The position numbers and the translations under genes were made by a program. Source: DAOWGG01 sp965369815 (lineage in GTDB: Bacteria > Patescibacteriota > Gracilibacteria > UM-FILTER-43-11). From it: a stretch of DNA of 10,668 nt. The notes under the pieces are model-generated. The model was not told the origin of the DNA. It saw nothing but the letters and a program-made list of their open reading frames with translations, and ran no database searches. Positions 1 through 6,236 of this stretch are shown here, piece after piece (position 1 is the stretch's first letter; each line of letters opens with the position of its first letter). The DNA lies in contig CBDUQS010000039.1 in the NCBI GenBank assembly GCA_965369815.1, forward strand, positions 1-10,668, given 5' to 3'.

Positions 1-654
1 TGTAGGCAGTTTACTCAAAGGATCATAATCATATTCTCCTATTACTGTAACAGTTACATCTGTTGTCAGAATAAAATTTTCCTCAGCAGGTGTTCTGTAA
101 TTTACAATGTCATTAAATTTAATTGTATAAAACCCCAGCGGTAGTGTAAAAATTCGTTCTTCCCCACAGCATTCAGATCCAAACATAAATTTATCGACTC
201 CATTATAAATTAAATAGGTAGCATCAGCAGGATTGACGATGACATTCAAAGTGCCTGTTGCAACTGTTGCAGAATGTTGGCTTGCTGGTGGCGCACTCCT
301 TCTGGTAGATGAAGTGGGTTGATAGGGGGTTGGTGTCGCTGATAGCGGTCGTGTTGGCAAGGGTTCTTTTGGTCGTCGTGTTGGCAAGGGTTCTTCCGTA
401 TTAGAAGGGATAAATACTGCAATATTTGAAGAGCCAATGTCTATCACTTCACTCTTTCCCATTGGCATTCCTATATTTGCAGGATTCTGGTTTGTTATAA
501 ATTTTTTGTTTGAATCGAACACACTGGCTGTTATGCCATCAAAAATAGCACTTTGTCCCAGCAGCATCATGCTGGTCAGGAAAAGAGCCATTACAAAGCC
601 AATACCAAAAGGCTTTTTATGGTTTTTAATATATATTTTTAGTTTTTTAGACAT
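1..654 (-). CDS. Partial membrane-anchored protein with PEGA-like module, runs off window start
   Basis: An open frame of 218 codons starts at 654 and has no stop before the window edge, so the C-terminus is missing. Visible layout: short basic N-terminus (residues 1-15), one hydrophobic segment (about 17-35), a linker of about 100 residues rich in Pro/Thr/Ser, then a beta-rich module (about 135-208) that begins TLNVIVNPADATY, has FTLPLGFYTIKF in the middle and ends VTVTVIGEY. The module resembles the two modules of the protein encoded just upstream (692-1372), so the genes are probably paralogues. It looks like PEGA-type surface beta-domains, but I do not assign a family firmly. Two adjacent cysteines (residues 162-163) sit in the module. 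Predicted topology is N-in with the module outside; function unknown. It is the last visible gene of a four-gene minus-strand operon, with a 37-base gap to the preceding gene and no Shine-Dalgarno site. Confidence 0.8.
   Translation of the reverse strand, partial: MSKKLKIYIKNHKKPFGIGFVMALFLTSMMLLGQSAIFDGITASVFDSNKKFITNQNPANIGMPMGKSEVIDIGSSNIAVFIPSNTEEPLPTRRPKEPLPTRPLSATPTPYQPTSSTRRSAPPASQHSATVATGTLNVIVNPADATYLIYNGVDKFMFGSECCGEERIFTLPLGFYTIKFNDIVNYRTPAEENFILTTDVTVTVIGEYDYDPLSKLPT
348..395. repeat. Two-copy 27-bp repeat coding a Pro-rich linker motif
   Basis: A 21-base identical segment occurs at 348-368 and again at 375-395, a period of 27 bases or nine codons. On the minus strand it encodes EPLPTRRPK followed by EPLPTRPLS in the linker of the partial membrane protein. 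The period is in frame, so copy number could change linker length without breaking the protein. Confidence 0.8.
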
Positions 655-691
655 TTTGTGTTTTAAAGGGTTAAAGTTAAAATTTATAAAT

Positions 692-1372
692 TTATTTCTC
701 CGCTTCATATTCCGCAGTCACTGTCGTTGTAGTGCGGTTAATCATTTCAAAGTCCTTCATTTTAGGGATTTCCAATCCAGGGATAGGGCCAAACTCGATC
801 TTATATTTTCCTGCGGGTAGCGAAAACATTTGATCCCCTTGTTGTTGTAATAAAACTTGTCCGTCTGCATTGTGGATTCGATACATCGCCATTTTGGGCA
901 TAACCAATACACGCAATGAAGGGGCGTTTTCATCAACCTTATATTCTCCCTCCACAACAATCGTCTGATCGGCCTGGAGAACGAGCGATTTAGGCCCAGA
1001 AACATGATAGCCAAACAACGGCTCAAAGCGCACTTCATAACTTCCAGGTCGTAAGTTGTAAGCCCTTGTGCCAACTAAATTCTTAATCATTCCGCCATCT
1101 TCCCCCTTTCTTACTAAGTGATAACGAGCATTGGGAACGGGAAGATTCACTACAACCTTACCCCAAGGGCTAGCCAAGGCATCCGATGGGCAAACAGTAG
1201 TCGACGTAGGTGCTTCTTGAGCAGCCTGGTGAATCACCTCAACTTCCTGCAGCTGCTCTCCATAATGCAAAAAAGGAACAATGGCCATGGCACCAATAAT
1301 CATCCAAACACCAGGTTGTTTTAGTAGCTTTAAAGTATATTTTTTAGAGAAAAGTTTTTTCTTTTTGGGCAT
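692..1372 (-). CDS. Membrane-anchored protein with two PEGA-like beta modules, unknown function
   Basis: 226 aa. It has a lysine-rich N-terminus (residues 2-19), one transmembrane segment (about 21-38), a short linker, and two similar modules: A at about 71-145 (KVVVNLPVPNARYHLV, then YNLRPGSYEVRF, ending VVEGEY) and B at about 152-223 (LRVLVMPKMAMYRI, then FSLPAGKYKIEF, ending VTAEY). The shared pattern, V-x-V-x-x-P-x-A-x-Y, then L-x-G-x-Y-x-[IV]-x-F, then V-x-x-x-Y, is that of PEGA-like beta-sandwich repeats. Positively charged residues before the helix predict an inside N-terminus with the modules outside. It lies 19 bases after the 182-aa gene and 37 bases before a paralogous partial gene. 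There is no Shine-Dalgarno site. The ORF is certain; the role (surface or envelope scaffold) is a guess. Confidence 0.85.
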   Translation of the reverse strand: MPKKKKLFSKKYTLKLLKQPGVWMIIGAMAIVPFLHYGEQLQEVEVIHQAAQEAPTSTTVCPSDALASPWGKVVVNLPVPNARYHLVRKGEDGGMIKNLVGTRAYNLRPGSYEVRFEPLFGYHVSGPKSLVLQADQTIVVEGEYKVDENAPSLRVLVMPKMAMYRIHNADGQVLLQQQGDQMFSLPAGKYKIEFGPIPGLEIPKMKDFEMINRTTTTVTAEYEAEK

Positions 1373-1391
1373 GTTTATTTTTTATTTTGAG

Positions 1392-1940
1392 TTAAGAATT
1401 GGTAGTTTGTGTGGTTTTACCCACTTTGACGAGGTCATCAATTTTTTTATTTGCAAAATTCCAAATAGAATCCTTGATATTAAATATTTTATCGAAACCC
1501 CTATTGATTGTATTCCAGGCATAAAAGGGCGATTTAGCAATCATCCCTGGAATCTCTAACGGTATTTTGGCCGCCGATTTCATTGCTTCAGCACCTTTCA
1601 ATAAACCTGTGGCGCCCATTCTGACAGGAAGGGTCGCTGTTTTCATTAGACCTCCAGATATATTACTCACACCATTTACCAACTTTCTCGTGACGCCGAC
1701 AGGGTGTAGTTGGACTAGCTCATTTAATGAATTAAGTTGAGGGGCTTGTGCGGTTGATTCTGGCATATCCGCCACTTCATCTGTGATTTTTTTAACCCCA
1801 TCCATTACCGATTCACTCCTATGAATTGTATCCTTACTACTTTGAATAGCATCCTCTAATTGTGCCTTGGGGTGCTCTTCTAGTTGTAGTTGATTCGGTG
1901 ACTCCAATTCTCCCTCTGGTGTATTCGGTGTATTCGGCAT
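1392..1940 (-). CDS. Unrecognised 182-aa protein, second gene of the minus-strand operon
   Basis: I do not recognise this protein. The first 40 residues or so are acidic and Pro/Glu/Gln-rich, so probably disordered. Residues about 85-182 are mixed helix-forming sequence with conserved-looking Gly, Pro and aromatic residues (GGLMKTATLPVRMGATGL, then FYAWNTINRGFDKIF). No clear transmembrane helix or signal peptide is present, though residues 95-135 could form amphipathic, membrane-associating helices. Its ATG shares one base with the TAA stop of the upstream gene (TAATG at 1942-1938), so translation is probably coupled. It lies between a small helical protein and two membrane-anchored beta-module proteins, which suggests a role on the cytoplasmic side of the same system; this is inference. 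Confidence 0.75.
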   Translation of the reverse strand: MPNTPNTPEGELESPNQLQLEEHPKAQLEDAIQSSKDTIHRSESVMDGVKKITDEVADMPESTAQAPQLNSLNELVQLHPVGVTRKLVNGVSNISGGLMKTATLPVRMGATGLLKGAEAMKSAAKIPLEIPGMIAKSPFYAWNTINRGFDKIFNIKDSIWNFANKKIDDLVKVGKTTQTTNS

Positions 1941-2227
1941 TATTTTAAGTTTTGATAAATTTTATTAATTTCCAATTGATCTTGAGTTTGATGTACATCC
2001 TTTGTGTCATTACTAATTGCCTCTTCAAAAATAGAAATATCGTGCTCCAAGGAACTTTGCACCTCTTTCATGTGATCATTGAGTAAATTGAATTGCCCAA
2101 CATCCGTTTCCGGAACGTGCTGAATATATTCCTCTAAATTACTTATATAAGACCAATACAGCTTCATAATAAGTTTGAATAACTCTTCAGAATCCTGAGC
2201 TGTTTTTAGGTAATTATTTTTTTTCAT
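1940..2227 (-). CDS. Small helical acidic protein, first gene of the minus-strand operon
   Basis: 95 aa from the ATG at 2227. A longer frame opens at 2245, but that codon lies between the -10 and -35 boxes of the operon promoter and would not be in the mRNA. Another ATG at 2230 directly precedes 2227. The protein is acidic and predicted almost wholly helical (SEELFKLIMKLYWSYI, then DHMKEVQSSLEHDISIFEEA), compatible with a helical bundle or short coiled coil. It has no signal peptide or membrane segment. The expected transcription start falls on or next to the ATG, so translation is probably leaderless. The stop codon overlaps the next gene's start. Family and function are not recognised. Confidence 0.75.
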   Translation of the reverse strand: MKKNNYLKTAQDSEELFKLIMKLYWSYISNLEEYIQHVPETDVGQFNLLNDHMKEVQSSLEHDISIFEEAISNDTKDVHQTQDQLEINKIYQNLK

Positions 2228-2233
2228 CATCAA

Positions 2234-2262
2234 ATTATAACACATATTATTTATTATGGCAA
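2234..2262 (-). promoter_or_regulatory. Sigma-70-type promoter of the four-gene minus-strand operon
   Basis: Read on the minus strand: -35 TTGCCA (2262-2257), a 17-base spacer, and a perfect -10 TATAAT (2239-2234). Six or seven bases further on is the ATG at 2227, so the predicted +1 coincides with the start codon. Confidence 0.8.
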
Positions 2263-2285
2263 GTAATTAGATTAAAAAATAAATT

Positions 2286-2302
2286 AGTCATTCATAATGA
2301 CT
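2286..2302. promoter_or_regulatory. Perfect dyad AGTCAT-N5-ATGACT between divergent transcription units
   Basis: AGTCAT (2286-2291), TCATA, ATGACT (2297-2302). The dyad lies between the minus-strand operon promoter and the ftsQ-like gene and spans the first possible ATG (2297) of the latter. It could be an operator for a dimeric regulator or a chance palindrome in AT-rich DNA. Confidence 0.35.
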
Positions 2303-2335
2303 CATTGGTATATTAGTAAGGTTACGACATTAAAT

Positions 2336-3388
2336 ATGTTTTTAAGGAAAAAGCCTAAAAGGCTTTATTATCCATCAAAGTCGAGTTGGTACACAAAGCC
2401 GAGGCGAAAGCCATCGGTTAAGCGAACCAAAAAACTATTTAGAGGAAGCTTTAAAAAGGCATTTAAAAAATGGTTCAAAAAATCATTGTTTGGAGCAATA
2501 GTTGTTGGCCTATTTACAGCCTTTTTACTTTTTTTGTTGTTTTCATCGTATTTTACGGTGACGAAAATCGAAGTTGTTCGAGAGAGCTTTAATGTCGACA
2601 GCGCCGCAATCGAAAATGAGCTCAGTCAGTTTATTGGCAAGAACATTTTGTTTTTTCCTAGGAGTCAGATATACAGCGTGATTCACGAAAAATTTCCTGA
2701 ATTTGAAAGAGCAGAAGTTCATAAATTCTTTCCTTCCACCTTTAAAATAGAGCTCACAAGCTATCCAATAGTAGCGAATTTAAAGGCTTACTATGTATTG
2801 CCAGATGCAGAAGAGATAGTGGAGGAAGACTTTACGGAATTGAATAAGGCCATCGAAGAGTTATCGGGTATCGACCCAAGCTTAATTGATGCACTAGAAA
2901 CCGATCACCCACTCAGCGACGATGACGTAGTGGACGCAATTTTCAATATCGAAGACAAGTATAAAGAGTCTACTGAGCAAAGATCACTTTTAAATCAGGT
3001 TGGTCAGGCGATTTTCGATCGGGAAGAAAACTTGGAGCTAATGAGCATCTCAGTCCGGGGGCTCACTCAGCCTATCGAAGACCGTGAATTGGTGATTGAG
3101 TCAGATCACATGAATTATATACTTCAAATCATTCAATATTTTGCCAACAATATGAATGTTGAGGTATCTGGGGTAGAATACCTGCCTGTCGCGCGTGAAA
3201 TTCACCTAGAAACAAAAGATAACTTAGAGCTTTGGGTGAGCCTTGATCGAGATTTTAAGGAGCAAGTCGAAAAATTAAATACAATTTATGAAGCGGCCGA
3301 ACTCAACAAAGAAGACATCAGTTACATCGATTTGAGAGTAAGGGAGAAGGTAATTTATTGTCCCCGCTACGCTTCTTGTGACAAGTAA
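2336..3388 (+). CDS. ftsQ: FtsQ/DivIB-like cell division protein
   Basis: 350 aa from the ATG at 2336. An upstream in-frame ATG at 2297 would add 13 residues but sits inside a dyad, so 2336 is preferred. Layout (residues counted from 2297): very basic cytoplasmic tail (15-63), one transmembrane helix (about 65-84), a POTRA-like domain opening TVTKIEVV (about 86-155), an acidic segment of about 90 residues (167-255), then a C-terminal beta domain ending ISYIDLRVREKVIY, the hallmark end of FtsQ/DivIB proteins. Family knowledge: FtsQ is a bitopic divisome protein that binds FtsB and FtsL and links early and late division proteins. An FtsB-like gene lies in this window at 9582. The acidic insertion between POTRA and beta domain is longer than in textbook FtsQ. 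The stop codon is followed at once by an inverted-repeat element. The assignment rests on topology plus the two end motifs. Confidence 0.72.
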   Translation: MFLRKKPKRLYYPSKSSWYTKPRRKPSVKRTKKLFRGSFKKAFKKWFKKSLFGAIVVGLFTAFLLFLLFSSYFTVTKIEVVRESFNVDSAAIENELSQFIGKNILFFPRSQIYSVIHEKFPEFERAEVHKFFPSTFKIELTSYPIVANLKAYYVLPDAEEIVEEDFTELNKAIEELSGIDPSLIDALETDHPLSDDDVVDAIFNIEDKYKESTEQRSLLNQVGQAIFDREENLELMSISVRGLTQPIEDRELVIESDHMNYILQIIQYFANNMNVEVSGVEYLPVAREIHLETKDNLELWVSLDRDFKEQVEKLNTIYEAAELNKEDISYIDLRVREKVIYCPRYASCDK

Positions 3389-3390
3389 AA

Positions 3391-3490
3391 AGCACGAAAT
3401 CCGAATCCTCGAAGCACGAAAAATAATTCAAGTTTCAATCCAAAATAATCCAAATATATTTTATTACTCCATTTTCGGATTTCGAATTTA
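3391..3490. repeat. Intergenic inverted-repeat element, copy 1
   Basis: It fills the gap between the ftsQ-like stop and the carboxypeptidase start. Perfect 11-bp arms CGAAATCCGAA (3395-3405) and TTCGGATTTCG (3474-3484) flank an AT-rich centre with CCAAA-type repeats. Similar arms built from CGAAGCACGAA and CGAAATTCGAA recur at 5622-5716 and 9452-9536, so this is a dispersed non-coding family. Confidence 0.7.
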
Positions 3491-3497
3491 AGAAGAT

Positions 3498-4385
3498 ATG
3501 ATACGTAGTTTAATCAGCTTAATGCTCATCACCGGATTGGGAACAGCAACCGTATCGCTACCCAAAAAAGCACAAACGTTCAGCCCCGAACAGCTATTGT
3601 CGGTTGAAGCCGTGCCCTTGAAAAAACAATCAGCCGTTAAGCCGATAATCGAAGCAAGTGCAGCCCTTTTAATGGATGTTGATTCAGGGATTGTTTTGTA
3701 TAAAAAAAATCCGCATCTTCGCCTGCCAATGGCGAGTCTTACAAAAATCATGACAGCGATTTTGATTTTAGAAAATCATAATTTAAATGAGGTCGTCACC
3801 ATTGAAAAAGACTACACTCAAATTGAAGAATTGGGTGTTCGGATTTGGCTGATTCAATATGAGAAAATGACCATCGAAAACCTCTTAATTGGTCTTTTGA
3901 TCCCCTCTGGGGGAGACGCTGCCATGGCGTTGGCCGAGTATCACAGCGGGTCGGTTGAAAAATTTGTCGAAGCAATGAATAAGCGGGCAAAATCACTCAA
4001 TTTAAAAGATACAAAATTCACCAATCCAATCGGCCTAGATAACATCGAAAACCACTACTCAAGCGTTTTTGATTTAGCTATTTTAACCAAGCACGCCTTA
4101 AGGAATCGAAATTTTTCTCGCATTGTTCAAATCCCTCGTGCTACCATCACATCCACCGATGGAGAAATAAAGCATCAGTTTGAGGGGACGAACTACCTGC
4201 TCGAAAGTTATTTAGACATACGAGGAGTGAAAACAGGAACGACGGATGCCGCAGGACAATCCCTCATTAATCTCGCTCATCACTGGAATGGAAAGCGAGT
4301 GATCGCAGTGCTTTTGAATAGCCCCGAACGTTTCCAGGAAAATAAGCGTTTAATCGATTGGGGATTTAGCAATCATTCTTGGTAG
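3498..4385 (+). CDS. D-alanyl-D-alanine carboxypeptidase-like protein (S11 serine peptidase family)
   Basis: 295 aa. N-terminal hydrophobic signal (residues 1-20), then the S11 catalytic domain. Ser80-Leu-Thr-Lys83 in MASLTKIMTA is the SxxK nucleophile motif and KTG is at 245-247 (GVKTGTTDAAG). The second motif, normally SxN, reads SGGD at 137-140, so the usual Asn is Gly. Family knowledge: these enzymes remove the terminal D-Ala of peptidoglycan stem peptides outside the membrane. The protein stops soon after the catalytic domain and lacks the C-terminal PBP5 beta domain and amphipathic anchor, so it is either secreted or held by an uncleaved signal. With the Asn missing it could be a weakened enzyme or a penicillin-binding relative without carboxypeptidase activity. 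It sits between an ftsQ-like gene and an M23 peptidase, consistent with wall remodelling at division. A weak AAGAAG lies before the ATG. Confidence 0.85.
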   Translation: MIRSLISLMLITGLGTATVSLPKKAQTFSPEQLLSVEAVPLKKQSAVKPIIEASAALLMDVDSGIVLYKKNPHLRLPMASLTKIMTAILILENHNLNEVVTIEKDYTQIEELGVRIWLIQYEKMTIENLLIGLLIPSGGDAAMALAEYHSGSVEKFVEAMNKRAKSLNLKDTKFTNPIGLDNIENHYSSVFDLAILTKHALRNRNFSRIVQIPRATITSTDGEIKHQFEGTNYLLESYLDIRGVKTGTTDAAGQSLINLAHHWNGKRVIAVLLNSPERFQENKRLIDWGFSNHSW

Positions 4386-4412
4386 ATGTCAATAAAAAGA
4401 TAGCAAGAAATA

Positions 4413-4421
4413 TGGTATTAT
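4413..4421 (+). promoter_or_regulatory. Extended -10 promoter candidate for the M23 peptidase gene
   Basis: TGGTATTAT: an extended TGn motif directly before TATTAT (4416-4421). No good -35 box is visible, as expected for an extended -10 promoter. The predicted start near 4428 gives a leader of about 60 bases before the ATG at 4487. Confidence 0.45.
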
Positions 4422-4486
4422 CACAAAGATGTAGCTAAAGTGTTTTGGAGTTGGAAGCGGGAAAGTTGAGTTCTTAAATTTATTGT

Positions 4487-5623
4487 ATGATCAACGAAGA
4501 AGCTAGGCGTGAACGACACGCAAGGCTCAAACAACAAAATATTCCACTAAACAACCCTTCAGCCGACGCAAGTGCCGGTCAGCTTTCAACATCGGTTCAC
4601 AGCAGGGTGGAACAGTTGTTTCAAGAGGATGGAAATCCAATGCTTCGCCTTCTTTCCAAAAAGATGTTTGCGATTGTAGCAGCTTTTTTGATTTTATCTC
4701 CTTTTATGTCCACTTATCAGCTCACACAAGGGGCTTATATGGGGCAAATGATGGAAGGAGGATTTGAAGAAATGGGAATGGGGGGTGGTGCAGAATACGA
4801 TATTGCCGACATTATGTCGGAAGATGGTTTCTTATTAAAACCAGCCATCAATTCAACCGAAGGGGATAGAACAGGATTCAGTGACGTATTTGTTTATACC
4901 GTTGAACCAGGAGACACAATTTCAACCATCGCTCAGCAATTTAGCCTGAAAAAAGAGACTCTAATGGCAGAGAACAACCTATGGAATCCTAATCGATTGC
5001 GAGTGGGAGCAAGGCTAAAAGTTCTTCCCGTCGATGGGTTATCTCACGTGGTTAAGAAGGGTGAAACCGTTGAAAAAATTGCTAAAAAATATAAAGTAGA
5101 AGCAGACACTCTTTTTGCTCAAAACCAATTAACCGTAGAAGACGAACTGGAGGCAGGTCGTGTTTTAATTGTACCGGGTGCAAAACGTTCAGCACCGGTT
5201 TACCGAGCAAGCACTGCTCCATCTGCCGGAGGGAGTTATCAAGGGCCTACTGCAGTCGGTCGTTTGATCTGGCCAGCAGTCGGTCAATTAACGCAGGGGT
5301 ATCATCGTGGTCACACCGCATTAGATATCGCCAGTCGTGCGAAGGGTCCCATTTACGCCGCTGCCGCTGGTAAGGTGATTAAATCTCAAGGAGGTTGGAA
5401 TGGTGGTTATGGAAATTACATCATCATCGACCACGGAAATGGAATGCAGACACTATACGGTCATAACGAAAAACTTTACGTAACCGCTGGTCAATACGTA
5501 GAACAGGGGCAAACCATCGCTTGGATGGGGAACTCAGGTCGTGTATATGGTCCTACTGGAATTCACCTTCACTTCGAAGTTCGTATTAAAGGGGTGAAGT
5601 ATAACCCAATGTCTTTTTTCTAA
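4487..5623 (+). CDS. Membrane-anchored M23 peptidoglycan endopeptidase with two LysM domains
   Basis: 378 aa. Layout: soluble basic N-terminus (1-57), one transmembrane segment (about 59-77), a Met/Gly-rich stretch (84-102), LysM 1 (about 136-180, VYTVEPGDTISTIA), LysM 2 (about 186-229, HVVKKGETVEKIA), a Pro/Ser linker, and a C-terminal M23 domain (about 258-378). All expected zinc and catalytic residues are present: H276 and D280 (HTALD), H326 (LYGH), and H360-x-H362 (HLHFEV). An active lysostaphin-type metallo-endopeptidase is therefore likely, outside the membrane, with the LysM domains binding glycan strands. It has its own candidate promoter at 4413-4421. The Met at residue 52 would be an alternative start that leaves only a short tail before the helix, but 4487 is the simplest choice. 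The stop codon overlaps the left arm of an inverted-repeat element. Confidence 0.92.
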   Translation: MINEEARRERHARLKQQNIPLNNPSADASAGQLSTSVHSRVEQLFQEDGNPMLRLLSKKMFAIVAAFLILSPFMSTYQLTQGAYMGQMMEGGFEEMGMGGGAEYDIADIMSEDGFLLKPAINSTEGDRTGFSDVFVYTVEPGDTISTIAQQFSLKKETLMAENNLWNPNRLRVGARLKVLPVDGLSHVVKKGETVEKIAKKYKVEADTLFAQNQLTVEDELEAGRVLIVPGAKRSAPVYRASTAPSAGGSYQGPTAVGRLIWPAVGQLTQGYHRGHTALDIASRAKGPIYAAAAGKVIKSQGGWNGGYGNYIIIDHGNGMQTLYGHNEKLYVTAGQYVEQGQTIAWMGNSGRVYGPTGIHLHFEVRIKGVKYNPMSFF

Positions 5624-5716
5624 AATCGAAAATCGAAGCACGAAAATCGAAATTGTCTAAATGAAAAAATGGATATTAATCATTGCTTCGTGGTTCGAAG
5701 TTCGAAGTTCGATTTT
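5622..5716. repeat. Intergenic inverted-repeat element, copy 2
   Basis: Outer arms AAAATCGA (5622-5629) and TCGATTTT (5709-5716) are perfect. Inner arms CGAAGCACGAA (5634-5644) and TTCGTGGTTCG (5687-5697) match in 10 of 11 positions. The element starts inside the M23 stop codon and ends one base before the yidD ATG at 5718. It contains an in-frame ATG at 5661 that would give yidD a meaningless 19-residue extension. Confidence 0.72.
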
Positions 5717-5717
5717 T

Positions 5718-5981
5718 ATGCGATTTTTAAAACACATTATACGACTCCCAAGGAATATAGCCATCAATATGGTGGAGCTGTATCAAAAAACGCTTTCACC
5801 CGACCACAGCCCTCTTATGAAACCCTTGTTCCCGAATGGTCATTGCAAATACCATCCTAGTTGTTCCGAATATTCAAAAAAATCCCTCAAAAAACACGGC
5901 TTCATCATCGGTCTCATAAAAAGTATTTGGCGTGTGCTCCGCTGTAACCCATGGTCGAAAGGGGGGGTAGATCTTCCTTAA
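5718..5981 (+). CDS. yidD: YidD-type membrane protein insertion efficiency factor
   Basis: 87 aa from the ATG at 5718. The upstream ATG at 5661 lies in a repeat element, and residues encoded there (such as FEVRSSIF) are repeat-derived. Family marks are clear: LYQKTLSP near the start, CKYHPSCSEYS with its paired cysteines, KHG, and the C-terminal RCNPWSKGG followed by an acidic residue. Family knowledge: YidD is a small membrane-associated protein that aids YidC-dependent insertion, usually coded between rnpA and yidC. Here it follows an M23 peptidase, with neither partner in view, so it has been moved from that setting. About 8 extra residues (DHSPLMKPLFPNGH) sit between the SP and CKY motifs compared with the common form. 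It ends the plus-strand gene run. Confidence 0.88.
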   Translation: MRFLKHIIRLPRNIAINMVELYQKTLSPDHSPLMKPLFPNGHCKYHPSCSEYSKKSLKKHGFIIGLIKSIWRVLRCNPWSKGGVDLP

Positions 5982-6006
5982 CGCAAACAAAATTATCATT
6001 CCAGAC

Positions 6007-6117
6007 TTTTTTGTCATTCTGAGCCACCTTTTGCCATCTCGAGCCTGTCGAGAGATCCCTTTAAAATTTAGTAATTTAGATAAGGGATTCCTCCGCATGG
6101 GTCGGAATGACAAAAAA
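6007..6117. repeat. MITE-like inverted repeat with internal hairpin
   Basis: Arms of 16 bp with one mismatch lie at 6007-6022 (T6 then GTCATTCTGA) and 6102-6117 (TCGGAATGAC then A-run). Inside are a 6-bp hairpin TCTCGA-GCCTG-TCGAGA (6037-6053) and a second pair ATCCCTT/AAGGGAT (6055-6061 and about 6082-6088). It lies in the 255-base gap between the convergent yidD and DHH genes. The frame across it on the minus strand gives peptide text of the HPELDSGS type, which is repeat-derived and not a protein. Confidence 0.65.
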
Positions 6118-6121
6118 ATGG

Positions 6122-6142
6122 ATCCTGAATCAAGTTCAGGAT
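6122..6142. repeat. Palindrome ATCCTGAA-TCAAG-TTCAGGAT
   Basis: A perfect 8-bp stem with a 5-base loop. It resembles the widespread repeat motif based on GTCATCCTGAACTTGATTCAGG seen in several bacterial groups. No T-run follows on either strand, so it is not a convincing terminator. Together with 6007-6117 it makes up most of the intergenic space; 6143-6236 shows nothing else I can name. Confidence 0.65.
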
Positions 6143-6236
6143 GACAAAATGGAGACTTAGCTATCCCCATCTGTAATAATGGCAAGGATTTGAGATAGAA
6201 TTTTCATAGTGTTTTTTGTTTATTGTTTATTTAAGT

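Noticed and set aside
437..820. 127-codon plus-strand frame
   Set aside because: It is antisense to the two membrane-anchored proteins, whose frames share homologous modules and are therefore the real genes.
4422..4486. Riboswitch in the M23 gene leader
   Set aside because: The leader of about 60 bases shows no stable paired structure or known aptamer motif that I can recognise.
5661..5717. 19-residue N-terminal extension of YidD
   Set aside because: The segment is repeat DNA; YidD homology begins after 5718.
5874..6185. 103-codon minus-strand frame antisense to yidD
   Set aside because: Its peptide (HPELDSGS and similar text) is the translation of palindromic repeat DNA and it overlaps yidD on the other strand.
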